Shown here: piece by piece, positions 30,586 through 39,377 of the stretch
Layout of the letters: the number at the start of each line of letters is the position of its first letter
How positions within the stretch are numbered: position 1 is the stretch's first letter
DNA from: an uncultured Collinsella sp.
GTDB taxonomy: Bacteria; Actinomycetota; Coriobacteriia; Coriobacteriales; Coriobacteriaceae
Direction of reading: 5' to 3'
Assembly (NCBI GenBank): GCA_900544095.1
Contig: UQTV01000006.1
Coordinates: 62,001 to 126,000 of the forward strand
Length of the DNA: 64,000 bases
Program-made: the position numbers and the translations under genes
The notes under the pieces: generated by a model
What the model saw: only the letters and a program-made list of their open reading frames with translations
Databases searched by the model: none
Told to the model about the DNA's origin: nothing

Positions 30586-31995
30586 TTACTCGCCCAGCAG
30601 GCTCTTGGTGATCGAAGCTGCGGCCTTCTTGCCGGCGCCCATCGCCAGAATGACCGTAGCGGCACCGGTGACGATGTCGCCGCCGGCCCAGATGCGGGGA
30701 TCGGTGGTCTGGCCGGTCTCCTCGTCGGCGACGATGTAGCCCCACTTGTTGAGCTCCATCTTGCCGCCGATCTTGGCAGCGAAGGGGTTGGCGTTGGTGC
30801 CGATAGCCGAGATCGCGACGTCGCAAGGAATCTCCTCGATGGCGCCCTCGATGGGCACCGGGCGACGACGGCCGGACTCGTCGGGCTCGCCGAGCTCCAT
30901 CTTCTGGACCTTGACGGCGCACACGGAGCCGTCCTCGCCGGCGACAAACTCGAGCGGGGAGACGAGCGGCAGAACTTCGACGCCCTCGGCCTTAGCATGG
31001 TGCAGCTCGGCGCGACGGCAGGGCATCTCGTCCTCGGTACGACGGTAGGCGATGATGGCGTGCTCGGCGCCCAGACGCTTGGCGGTACGGACGGCGTCCA
31101 TAGCCACGTTGCCGCCACCAAAGACGACGACGTTCTTGCCGTGCTTGGTGGGGGTGTCGTACTCGGGGAACTTGTTGGCCTTCATCAGGTTCACGCGGGT
31201 GAGGTACTCGTTCGCGAAGAAGACGTTGGGCAGGTTCTCGCCGGGGACGTTGAGGAACTTGGGCAGGCCGGCGCCGGTCGCCACGTAGATGGCGTCGAAG
31301 CCCTGCTCGAACAGCTCCTCGGCCGTGGCCATGTTGCCCACGACGGAGTTGTACTCAAACTTGACGCCCATGTCCTCCAGGCCGTCAATCTCGCGCTTGA
31401 CGACTGCCTTGGGCAGACGGAACTCGGGGATGCCGTAGACCAGCACGCCGCCGCCGGTAAAGAAGGCCTCAAAGACGGTGACGTCAAAGCCGTTACGGGC
31501 GAGCTCGCCGGCGCAGGTGATGCCGGACGGGCCGGAGCCGACGACGGCGACCTTCTTGCCGTTCTTGGGAGCCATCTTGGGCGTGGAGGCGAGCTCGGGG
31601 CGGTCACCCAGGAAGCGCTCGAGCTGGCCGATGGCCACGGGCTCGGACTTCTTACCGCGGATGCACTTACCCTCGCACTGGTTCTCCTGCGGGCAGACGC
31701 GGCCGCAGATAGCGGGAAGCATGGAGTCCTCGCGGATAGTATCGAGGGCGCCGCCGAAGTCTTTCGCGCGGATCTGCTCGATAAAGCGGGGAATGTTGAT
31801 GTTGACGGGGCAGCCCTCAACACAGAACGGCTTCTTGCAGTTGAGGCAGCGCTCGGCCTCGGCCAGCGCCATCTCCTCGGTGAAGCCCTTGTCGACGGGG
31901 CGGAAGTCGCAGGCGCGCTCGGCAGCCGGCTCCTCGTTATCGGGGGTGCGGGGCGACTTCATATCGGCAACGAAACGACCGTTAACTAGTGGCAT
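30586..31995 (-). CDS. nfnB: NADPH-dependent oxidoreductase, GltD/NfnB-type
   Basis: A 469-residue flavoprotein. The N-terminal part has two clusters of cysteines (CLNCKKPFCVEGCPVNI and ICGRVCPQENQCEGKC) for two [4Fe-4S] centres. The FAD fold starts at VGSGPSGITCAGELARNG and the NADPH fold at GGGNVAMDAVRTAKRLGA. The length and the overlapping partner of the PyrK type match NfnB, the large subunit of the bifurcating NADH-dependent ferredoxin:NADP oxidoreductase, better than GltD of glutamate synthase, since no gltB is present. The start overlaps the stop of the partner by ten bases. Confidence 0.88.
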   Translation of the reverse strand: MPLVNGRFVADMKSPRTPDNEEPAAERACDFRPVDKGFTEEMALAEAERCLNCKKPFCVEGCPVNINIPRFIEQIRAKDFGGALDTIREDSMLPAICGRVCPQENQCEGKCIRGKKSEPVAIGQLERFLGDRPELASTPKMAPKNGKKVAVVGSGPSGITCAGELARNGFDVTVFEAFFTGGGVLVYGIPEFRLPKAVVKREIDGLEDMGVKFEYNSVVGNMATAEELFEQGFDAIYVATGAGLPKFLNVPGENLPNVFFANEYLTRVNLMKANKFPEYDTPTKHGKNVVVFGGGNVAMDAVRTAKRLGAEHAIIAYRRTEDEMPCRRAELHHAKAEGVEVLPLVSPLEFVAGEDGSVCAVKVQKMELGEPDESGRRRPVPIEGAIEEIPCDVAISAIGTNANPFAAKIGGKMELNKWGYIVADEETGQTTDPRIWAGGDIVTGAATVILAMGAGKKAAASITKSLLGE

Positions 31996-32825
31996 GCGCA
32001 GCTCTTTTCCTCATAGGCCTTGAGGGACTCGCCCTCTTCGGAACGGTAAGCGGCCTGGCGGGCACGAAGGTCATCCCAGTCGACCAGGGTGGCATCGAAG
32101 TCGGGGCCGTCGACGCAAGCGAACTTGGTCACGCCGCCCACCTCGACGCGGCAGCAGCCGCACATACCGGTGCCGTCAACCATGATGGGGTTGAGCGACG
32201 CGGTGATGGGGGTGTCGTACTTCTGGGCGGTGAGGGTCGAGAACTTCATCATCGGAACGGGGCCGACGCAGAAGACCTGGCTCACAGCCTTGTCCTGCAG
32301 CAGGCGCTCCAGCGGAGCGGTGACAACGCCCTGCTCGCCGTAGGAACCGTCGTCAGTGGTGATGTGGATGTGGTCCTCGTCGAGGAGCTCGCGGAACTGG
32401 TCCTCCATGAGCAGGAGGTCCTTGGTGCGGGCGCCCATGATGGCGTGCACCTCGTGGCCGGTCTCGACCAGGTGCTTGGCGACCGGGAAGGCAATTGCCA
32501 GGCCGACGCCGCCGCCAATGACGGCGCAGGGGCCCTCGGCCATCTCGGTGGGAACGCCCAGCGGGCCCACGACGTCGCGCAGCGACTCGCCGGCCTCGTA
32601 GGTGGAAAGCATCTCGGTGGTCTTGCCGATCACCATGAAGATGAACTCGACCCAGCCCTCGTCACCGTTCCAGCCGGCCAGGGTAAACGGGACGCGCTCG
32701 CCCGTCTCGTTGGCGCGGACCATGAGGAACTGTCCAGCGTGCGCATGCTTGGCGATTGCAGGCGCCTCGATGCGGAACTTGAACACCTTCTCCGAGAACT
32801 GCGTCTTCTCCAGGATCTTATACAT
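31986..32825 (-). CDS. nfnA: Ferredoxin-NADP reductase type subunit, PyrK/NfnA-like
   Basis: A 279-residue protein with an FAD-binding beta-barrel (residues 1-100, FTLAGWNGDEG), an NAD-binding domain (GGGVGLAIAFPVAKHL) and a C-terminal [2Fe-2S] site (MVDGTGMCGCCRVEV ... FACVDGP). The Asp-Cys-Cys-Cys ligand pattern is that of NfnA. With the next gene it should form a cytoplasmic transhydrogenase linking NADH, NADPH and ferredoxin. GAGAGGGG precedes the ATG. Confidence 0.88.
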   Translation of the reverse strand: MYKILEKTQFSEKVFKFRIEAPAIAKHAHAGQFLMVRANETGERVPFTLAGWNGDEGWVEFIFMVIGKTTEMLSTYEAGESLRDVVGPLGVPTEMAEGPCAVIGGGVGLAIAFPVAKHLVETGHEVHAIMGARTKDLLLMEDQFRELLDEDHIHITTDDGSYGEQGVVTAPLERLLQDKAVSQVFCVGPVPMMKFSTLTAQKYDTPITASLNPIMVDGTGMCGCCRVEVGGVTKFACVDGPDFDATLVDWDDLRARQAAYRSEEGESLKAYEEKSCACH

Positions 32826-32986
32826 AGAACCCCTCTCTTGTTAGGGCCGCCGAACCGTGCCTCCACGGAAATGGACGGTAGCCCGAGTAAAACCGTACGC
32901 GCACAGGCGTTGTGCAGACATACGGTGCAAATTATACCCTCATGGACATGTCGCTTACGTGTGTCTTTGGCAGGCGGGAAAAGTGG

Positions 32987-33184
32987 CCTGCCATTTAGGG
33001 ACAGGTTTATTTTGGCAGGTTTTATCAGGCAAAACGGCAAAGGGGGCCGGCCTCGCGCATCGGTGAGGCCGGCCCCCTTTGGAGCGTTGCGTATGTATGG
33101 CGGCACAGGGTTTATTGCGACGCGGCCGCCGCGGCGTTTCCGCAGATAAAACCTGCCAAAATAAACCTGTCCCTAAATGGCAGG
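32987..33184. repeat. 40-bp perfect inverted repeats around a 118-base spacer
   Basis: Arm 32987-33026 (CCTGCCATTTAGGGACAGG...) recurs as its exact complement at 33145-33184. Each arm is itself a GGGACAG-core hairpin unit. The spacer holds a perfect 16-bp hairpin (33039-33080) and a GC-rich stretch. The gap 32826-33186 has no gene. Confidence 0.8.
33039..33082 (-). terminator. Hairpin downstream of pth
   Basis: AAAGGGGGCCGGCCTC (33039-33054) pairs perfectly with GAGGCCGGCCCCCTTT (33065-33080). On the minus strand it is followed by GCCGTTTTGCC, so it may end the pth transcript. Confidence 0.6.
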
Positions 33185-33186
33185 TT

Positions 33187-33816
33187 TTAGTGCTTGCCGT
33201 TGGCGGAGGCGGAGCCGTTGACGTGATCGCGGGCATAGACCACGCCGTGCACGATTGCCAGGCCGGCGGCATCTGCGGCGCGGGCGCAGGCGACCTGGAA
33301 GTCCTCGGCCTCGCGGGCGCGCAGCTGCTTGAGCACGTAGTCGGCGACAGCCATCTTGCCGGGAGGGTTGCCGATGCCGGTGCGGATGCGGCTGAAGTCG
33401 CGGCTGCCCATCTTGTCGATGATGGAGCGCAGGCCGTTGTGACCGGCGTGGCCGCCGCCTACCTTAACGCGTACGTCGCCGGCGGGAATGTCGAGCTCAT
33501 CGTGGATCACGAGCAGCTCCTCGGCTTTGATTTTGTACTCGCGGCAAAGCTTGGAGATGGGACCGCCCGAGGTGTTCATGTACGACTGCGGCTTGACCAG
33601 CACGATCTGGCGCTTGCCGCCCTCTTCCTCGGGATCGTTGATGTTGATGAGCGCGACCTCGGCGCCGGCCTGGTTTTTCCAGTACGTGACGCCGGCCTGA
33701 CGGGCCAGCTCGTCGATTGCCTTAAAGCCAGCGTTGTGGCGGGTTTCGGCATATTCCTCGCCCGGGTTGCCAAGCCCGGCAACCATGCGAATCTTGAGCG
33801 GCTGTGCAGCTGCCAT
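33187..33816 (-). CDS. pth: Peptidyl-tRNA hydrolase
   Basis: A 209-residue enzyme that recycles peptidyl-tRNA released by stalled ribosomes. The family motifs are VAGLGNPGEEYAETRHNAGF (catalytic His), PQSYMNTSG and HDELDIPAGDVRVK (catalytic Asp) and GGHAGHNGLRSI. The start at 33816 has AAGGGA nearby; the in-frame ATG at 33846 has no ribosome site. prs and glmU lie upstream on the same strand, a common bacterial neighbourhood. Confidence 0.96.
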   Translation of the reverse strand: MAAAQPLKIRMVAGLGNPGEEYAETRHNAGFKAIDELARQAGVTYWKNQAGAEVALININDPEEEGGKRQIVLVKPQSYMNTSGGPISKLCREYKIKAEELLVIHDELDIPAGDVRVKVGGGHAGHNGLRSIIDKMGSRDFSRIRTGIGNPPGKMAVADYVLKQLRAREAEDFQVACARAADAAGLAIVHGVVYARDHVNGSASANGKH

Positions 33817-33931
33817 ATTTGTCCCTTCGTTACACAAACAGTTCAATCAACGACAAAGGCTACCACGCCCGCCGAGGACGAGGAAAGGTTGCAGCAAAGT
33901 CATTTCAGAAAACAGCTGCCCCGAGACAGCA

Positions 33932-34033
33932 GGAAGCCCGGTAGGCCGGGAGGGGTTATCTAAGCCGACATCCCGCAGCCGCGAAGCGGCGAGGACGTCG
34001 GCTTAGATAACCCCGCAGGCCTACCGGGCTTCC
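33932..34033. repeat. Long hairpin of about 37 bp between prs and pth
   Basis: The arm 33932-33969 (GGAAGCCCGGTAGGCC...) pairs with 33997-34033 with only small mismatches. The loop holds GCCGCGAAGCGGC. It lies 24 bases past the prs stop (minus strand), so it may terminate or protect the prs mRNA. Confidence 0.75.
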
Positions 34034-34056
34034 GGTGGGATGCGAGGGTCAAGCGA

Positions 34057-35043
34057 CTACAGCGCGAAGTCGCCGCCGACGAGCGTGGAGACGGGCTCCT
34101 CGTGGTAAACGGCGGAAATGGCCTGGGCGAACTCCTCGGCGACCGAGATGGTCTTGATCTTGCCGCCGACCTCGACGGGAATGGCGTCGGTGACGACGCA
34201 CTCGACGATGGGGGCGTCGTTCAGACGCTCGATGGCAGGACCGGAGAAGATGCCGTGGGTGGCGCAGACGTAGATGTCGCCGGCGCCCATAGCCTTGAGC
34301 TCCTTGACGTTGGCGCACAGGGTGCCAGCGGTGTCGATCATGTCGTCGTTGATGATGCAGGTCTTGCCCTTGATGTCACCGATGATGCCCATGACCTCGG
34401 CGGCGTTGTGGCGCGGACGGCCCTTGTGGGCGATGGCCAGGTCGCAGCCGAGCATGTCGGACAGCTTCTTGGCGGCTTTGGCGCGGCCCACATCGGGGGA
34501 GACGACAACCAGGTTGTCGGTGTCGAAGTGCATGTCGTTGTAGTACTGGCCAAACAGCGGCAGCGCGGACAGGTGGTTAACCGGGATATCGAAGAAGCCC
34601 TGGATCTGGCCCTGGTGCAGGTCGAGGGTGATGATGCGGTTGACGCCGGCGCGCTCGAGCAGGTTAGCGACGAGGCGGGCGGTGATGGGCTCGCGCGGGC
34701 CGGCCTTGCGGTCCTGGCGGGCATAGCCGTAGTGGGTGATAACGGCGGTGATGGAGCGGGCAGATGCGCGCTTGGCAGCATCGGTGGCGATGAGCAGCTC
34801 CATGAGCATGTCGTTGACGTTGCCGCCGGCCACGGACTGAATCAGGAAGACGTCGGCGCCGCGGACGGTCTCGTCGTAGCGGGCGTAAATCTCACCGTTG
34901 GCGAACTGCTTTAGCGTAAGGCCCGAAAGCTCGACCCCAAGGTACTCAGCAATCTTCTGAGCGAGGGGACGGTTGGAGGAACCGGAATACACGCGGATGG
35001 ACTTGCGCATATTCTCCGACTTCTCGGGATCATTAATCGGCAT
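34057..35043 (-). CDS. prs: Ribose-phosphate pyrophosphokinase
   Basis: A 328-residue enzyme making PRPP from ribose 5-phosphate and ATP for purine, pyrimidine, histidine and NAD synthesis. The motifs are RVYSGSSNRPLAQKIA, FANGEIYARYDETVRG, the Mg site DLHQGQIQGFFDIPVNHL, VVSPDVGRAK and the PRPP loop IINDDMIDTAGTL. The ATG follows AAGGAGAAGGG. It supplies PRPP to PurF encoded in the same window. Confidence 0.97.
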   Translation of the reverse strand: MPINDPEKSENMRKSIRVYSGSSNRPLAQKIAEYLGVELSGLTLKQFANGEIYARYDETVRGADVFLIQSVAGGNVNDMLMELLIATDAAKRASARSITAVITHYGYARQDRKAGPREPITARLVANLLERAGVNRIITLDLHQGQIQGFFDIPVNHLSALPLFGQYYNDMHFDTDNLVVVSPDVGRAKAAKKLSDMLGCDLAIAHKGRPRHNAAEVMGIIGDIKGKTCIINDDMIDTAGTLCANVKELKAMGAGDIYVCATHGIFSGPAIERLNDAPIVECVVTDAIPVEVGGKIKTISVAEEFAQAISAVYHEEPVSTLVGGDFAL

Positions 35044-35233
35044 TACCCTTCTCCTTTATATCGAATGCCATATAGATGCCTTGTTGCATTGTAACCGCGC
35101 GGCGGGGTTTATCGAGTCTTGATAACGTCTTTACCGTCAACGGACACGAACCGACCACTCATCCGGTTGCGCAGGTCACGATAGAAAAAGGAGCCGTCCC
35201 CATGGAACAGCTCCTTGGATGCTTGGTAAAACG

Positions 35234-36646
35234 TTATACCTCGTCGTCCTCGTGCAGACGGCGGCGGTAATCGGCGGCCCAGCCCTCAATATTTACCTGA
35301 CGGGCGCGGCCCAGACCGAGCGCGTCGGCCGGGACCGGCTCGGTGATGACGGAGCCGGCGGCCACGAGCGCGCCGTCGCCGATCTGGGCGGGCGCGACCA
35401 TCATGGTGTCGGAACCGATGAAGGCATCCTTGCCGATGACGGTCTTGTGCTTGTGCACGCCGTCGTAGTTGCAGGTGATGGAGCCCGCGCCCACGTTGAC
35501 GCCGGCGCCCATGGTGGTGTCGCCGATGTAGGACAGGTGCGGAACCTTGGAGTCCTTGCCGATCGTGGACTTCTTGATCTCCACGTGCGTGCCGGCCTTG
35601 GAGCCGTCGAGCATGTGGGTACCCGGGCGCAGGTAGGCGCGCGGGCCGCAGTCGACGCCGTTCTCGATGACGGCCTCGATGGCGATGGTCTCATCGATGA
35701 TGCAGCCGCTGCCGACGGTGGTGTCGGTGAGGCGGCTGTTGGGGCCGAGCTGGCACTCCTCGCCCACGGTGACGTGGCCGATCAGATGTGTCTGCGGCCA
35801 CACGACGGTGTCGCGGCCGATGGTAGCGTCGGGGCCGATCCAGGCCTGCGTGGGGTCGATGAAAGTAACGCCCTCGGCCATCCAGTGCTCGTTGATGCGG
35901 TCGCGCGCGATGGCGGTGAGCTGCGCGAGCTGGATGCGGCTGTTGACGCCCAGGCCGTCGCGGTAGTCATCGCAGTGGAAGATGGAGACTGCCTGGCCGT
36001 GGCCTTTGAGGATCTCGAGCATGTCGGGCAGATAGTACTCGGACTGCGCGTTGTCGTTGCCGATCTCGTTAATGTGGGCGGCAAGCTGCGCGCCGTCGAA
36101 GGCGTAGCAGCCGGCGTTGCACTCGAGTAGCGTGGCGGCCTGCTCGGGTGTGCAGTCCTTCTGCTCGATGATGCGCTCAATCTGGCCGTCGGCGCCCAGC
36201 TTGATGCGGCCGTAGCCGAAGGGGTCAGGCGGGGTCATGGTCATGACGGTGCAGGCGAGCTCGCCGGTAGCGACGGTCTGTGCGAACTTGGCGACGGTGT
36301 CGGCGGTGATGAGCGGCAGGTCGCCGTTGAGCACGACGACGGGGCCTTGCGTGATGCCGCAGGCCTCGAGCGCGACCTTTACGGCGTGGCCGGTGCCCAG
36401 GCGCTCGGTCTGCTCGACGCACTCGACCTTGGTGGCGCTGTTGGCGTAGGCGCCGTCGATAAGGGCGCGCATCTCGTCGGCGTGGCTGCCGATGACGACC
36501 ACGACGCGGCTGCAGCCGGCCTTGATGGTGGCGTCGACGATCCACTGGACCATGGGCTTACCCAGGATCTTGTGCGAAACCTTGCAGTGGTTCGACTTCA
36601 TGCGGGTGCCCTCGCCGGCGGCGAGGATAATTGCGGTTGCGTCCAT
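35234..36646 (-). CDS. glmU: Bifunctional UDP-N-acetylglucosamine pyrophosphorylase / glucosamine-1-phosphate N-acetyltransferase
   Basis: A 470-residue enzyme that makes UDP-GlcNAc for peptidoglycan. The N-terminal uridyltransferase starts AIILAAGEGTRMKS and has VVLNGDLPLIT. The C-terminal half is a left-handed beta-helix of hexapeptides ending NVGAGSITCNYDGVHKHKT and the acetyl-CoA site. The start at 36646 has AGGAG five bases away; the frame stays open 207 bases further up but without a signal. Confidence 0.97.
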   Translation of the reverse strand: MDATAIILAAGEGTRMKSNHCKVSHKILGKPMVQWIVDATIKAGCSRVVVVIGSHADEMRALIDGAYANSATKVECVEQTERLGTGHAVKVALEACGITQGPVVVLNGDLPLITADTVAKFAQTVATGELACTVMTMTPPDPFGYGRIKLGADGQIERIIEQKDCTPEQAATLLECNAGCYAFDGAQLAAHINEIGNDNAQSEYYLPDMLEILKGHGQAVSIFHCDDYRDGLGVNSRIQLAQLTAIARDRINEHWMAEGVTFIDPTQAWIGPDATIGRDTVVWPQTHLIGHVTVGEECQLGPNSRLTDTTVGSGCIIDETIAIEAVIENGVDCGPRAYLRPGTHMLDGSKAGTHVEIKKSTIGKDSKVPHLSYIGDTTMGAGVNVGAGSITCNYDGVHKHKTVIGKDAFIGSDTMMVAPAQIGDGALVAAGSVITEPVPADALGLGRARQVNIEGWAADYRRRLHEDDEV

Positions 36647-36842
36647 GTGATCTCCTGTTACGTTATAGAGACGTGTGTTTGGAAACGATACACGGCGCAA
36701 TATGATACCGCAGGCATATGATGGGCGCGTAACGATTGACGCGTGACGGTCGATGTCGCTGCCGCCGGCGTGGTGTTTGCGCTGGTTGTGCATGGCGTCG
36801 GCGCTGCGGCGTTGGCGTTTGAGCGAGGGATGGGAGGTGCCC

Positions 36843-37730
36843 GTGGATATCATGCGAGAGGAATCGGACCACGAGCCCGTCGCGGCATTTTCGATGTCGC
36901 ATCCGGCGGTGCCGGCGCTCTACATGGTGCTGACGCTGGGACTCACCATGTTCTCGATGCAGCCGGTGCTGATTGCGCTGTCGCTTGCGGGCGGGTTGGC
37001 GTACGGGTTTGCGACGCGCGGCGCCGCGCGCACGTTGGGGGCGCTTCGCTGGCAACTGCCGGTGATTTTGATCATCGCGGTGCTCAATCCACTGTTTAGC
37101 GCCTCGGGCTCGACGGAGCTGTTCCGTATTGGCATGCGCGTGGTGTATCTGGAGAGCATGGTATACGGCCTGTGTATGGGCGGGCTATTTGTGGCGAGCG
37201 TGCTGTGGTTTGAGGCCGCGGCGTCGATGCTTGGCTACGACAAGGTGCTTGCGCTTCTGGGTAACACCGTACCGGTGATCGCGCTCATGATCTCGATGTG
37301 CATGCGGCTTATCCCGCAGTTTTTGCGCCGCGGTCGTACGGTGTTGGCGGTGCAGGATGCGATTGATGTGCCGGGCCGCGCGCCGGCCGACCCCGTGCGC
37401 TCGCGCCTGCGGGCGTCGAGCGTGTTGATGGGCTGGGGCATGGAAGATTCGCTGGAGCGTGCGGACGCGATGCGCTCGCGCGGGTGGGGTGCCGCGGCGC
37501 GTCGTACGACGTATGCGCGGTATCGACTGGGGCGCAGCGACGTTGCCGCGCTGGTCGGGCTCGTGCTGTTTGGTGCTGCCGCGGTGGCGGTGGCGTGGAC
37601 CGCGACGACGCAGTATTCGTTTCACCCTCAGCTTTCGGTGCCGGCGCCGTGGCTAGGCTATGTCGTATACGCGGCCTGGATGGCGCTGCCCTGTGTGTTG
37701 CACGCGATTGACGAGAAGAGGTTTGGCTGA
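36843..37730 (+). CDS. ECF transporter transmembrane component (EcfT)
   Basis: About 295 residues with five or more membrane helices and the CbiQ-type coupling motifs ending in Ala-Arg-Gly-like segments (RADAMRSRGWG). EcfT couples the ATPase to the substrate-specific S protein. The GTG at 36843 (VDIMREESD) is preferred because GGGAGG lies five bases upstream; an ATG at 36852 and longer in-frame starts are weaker. The stop overlaps the ATPase start by one base. Confidence 0.85.
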   Translation: MDIMREESDHEPVAAFSMSHPAVPALYMVLTLGLTMFSMQPVLIALSLAGGLAYGFATRGAARTLGALRWQLPVILIIAVLNPLFSASGSTELFRIGMRVVYLESMVYGLCMGGLFVASVLWFEAAASMLGYDKVLALLGNTVPVIALMISMCMRLIPQFLRRGRTVLAVQDAIDVPGRAPADPVRSRLRASSVLMGWGMEDSLERADAMRSRGWGAAARRTTYARYRLGRSDVAALVGLVLFGAAAVAVAWTATTQYSFHPQLSVPAPWLGYVVYAAWMALPCVLHAIDEKRFG

Positions 37731-39373
37731 TGGCTCGGTTGGATAGCTGCTCGGTAACGGGCGCGGCGTGCGGTTTGGATGCGTCGGCGATTGAAGTGCG
37801 GGACCTGCGCTTTGCCTACCCCGGGGCCGAGGCGCCGGTGCTCGACGGGCTCGACTGGTCTGTTCCCCAAGGAGCGTTTGCTCTGCTGGTAGGTGGTACT
37901 GGGTCGGGTAAGTCAACGCTGCTCTCGCTGCTCAAACCCGAGATCGCGCCGACGGGCGAATGCGCTGGCGAGCTGCGCGTGCTGGGCGAGAGCGTTGCCG
38001 ATATGGACGTTCGAGCGTCCGCGGAGCGCGTGGGCTATGTGTTTCAGGACCCCGAGAACCAGATCGTGTGCGAAACCGTGTGGCACGAGATGGCGTTTGG
38101 CTTGGAAAACTTAGGCATGTCTCGTGACGAGATGCGCCGTCGCGTGGCCGAGACCAGCTATTTCTTTGGATTGGAGGATTGGCTCCACCGCGATACCGAT
38201 ACGCTTTCGGGCGGACGCAAGCAGCTGCTGTCGCTGGCAGCTGTGCTGGCGTTGCGCCCGCGCGTGCTGCTGCTCGACGAGCCCACGTCCCAACTGGATC
38301 CCGTTGCCGAGAAGAGTTTTCTGCATGCGCTGTTTCGCGTGAATCGCGAGTTGGGCTGCACGGTTGTCGTGGCAACGCACCAGCCGCGCCCGATGCTCGA
38401 ATACGCGACGTGCGCGTACCGGATTGAGGGCGGATGCATATGCAAGGTCGCTGACATTGCCTCCTTGGGGCATCGTGAAGAGCTGTTTTCTGGCGAGGTG
38501 TCGGGGTGGGGTGCCTCGTGGCGTGCAAAAAACGGAGTTTTCAGCAGCGCCAGTGGCCAGCCGGGCTCTTTGGACCCGCGCGCGGGCGCTCCGGGTGCAG
38601 AAAAAGGGCTGAAATCGGACAAATCGGGTGAATTTGAGGCGCAAATATTGCCGCAAGACGACTCGGGGGCGCCATCGCGCGCCGGTGGATGCCGAATTCT
38701 CCCAAAAATGCACGCTGGGTCGGCTACTACCCTGGCAGGGAGCTGGTTTCGCTACGATCGAGCGTCCGGCTGGGTGCTGCGCGGACTCGATGCGTCGTTT
38801 TCGGCAGGCGCGGTGCATGCGGTTGTGGGCGGTAACGGCTGCGGCAAGTCGACAATGCTTTCGGTGCTGGCCAAGACGGTCAAGTTACAGCGTGGGCATA
38901 TGGAGCGCGGGGCGGCCTCGGCAGCGCTGCTGCCTCAGAATCCCAAGGCGTTGCTGGTTGCCGAGACGGTGCGCGACGAGCTGATGGAATGGGCTTCGAC
39001 CTGCGGATATGACGAGGCTGTGGCGCGGGAGCGCGCGGCGAGCCTGGGGCTGTCGGGCCTGGATGGGCACCACCCGTACGATCTTTCGGGCGGGCAGCGT
39101 CAACTGCTTGCATTGGCAAAACTGCTGCTGATCGGCCCCGAACTGCTATTGCTCGATGAGCCCACTAAGGGTTTGGACTTGGTCAGCCGCCGCATCATCG
39201 CTCGCGCCCTGCGTGACCATGCGAAGTCTGGCGGCACCGTCATCATGGCCACGCACGACCTGGATTTTGCCGAGCAGGTTGCCGATGACATTGCCATGAT
39301 ATTCGACGGTGAGATTGCCTGCATGGAGCCGCCGACCGACTTTTTTGCCGACAACGTGTTCTACAGGGCGTGA
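37730..39373 (+). CDS. ECF transporter fused double ATPase (EcfA)
   Basis: A 547-residue protein with two ABC ATPase domains. The first has GGTGSGKST, LSGGRKQ and LLLDEPTSQLDP; the second GGNGCGKST, LSGGQRQ and LLLDEPTKGLD. Many ECF systems use two separate proteins; here they are fused through a linker of about 90 residues (about 260-350) of unusual codon use. It sits between the T and S genes and is coupled to both. Confidence 0.92.
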   Translation: MARLDSCSVTGAACGLDASAIEVRDLRFAYPGAEAPVLDGLDWSVPQGAFALLVGGTGSGKSTLLSLLKPEIAPTGECAGELRVLGESVADMDVRASAERVGYVFQDPENQIVCETVWHEMAFGLENLGMSRDEMRRRVAETSYFFGLEDWLHRDTDTLSGGRKQLLSLAAVLALRPRVLLLDEPTSQLDPVAEKSFLHALFRVNRELGCTVVVATHQPRPMLEYATCAYRIEGGCICKVADIASLGHREELFSGEVSGWGASWRAKNGVFSSASGQPGSLDPRAGAPGAEKGLKSDKSGEFEAQILPQDDSGAPSRAGGCRILPKMHAGSATTLAGSWFRYDRASGWVLRGLDASFSAGAVHAVVGGNGCGKSTMLSVLAKTVKLQRGHMERGAASAALLPQNPKALLVAETVRDELMEWASTCGYDEAVARERAASLGLSGLDGHHPYDLSGGQRQLLALAKLLLIGPELLLLDEPTKGLDLVSRRIIARALRDHAKSGGTVIMATHDLDFAEQVADDIAMIFDGEIACMEPPTDFFADNVFYRA

Positions 39374-39377
39374 TGGG

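Noticed and set aside
36647..36842. Cobalamin riboswitch upstream of the ECF operon
   Set aside because: The divergent gap is only about 200 bases and I found no conserved B12-box-like segment.
36743..37099. Possible small membrane protein before the EcfT gene
   Set aside because: The first part is hydrophobic, but the frame continues as a low-complexity shadow of EcfT with no ribosome site.
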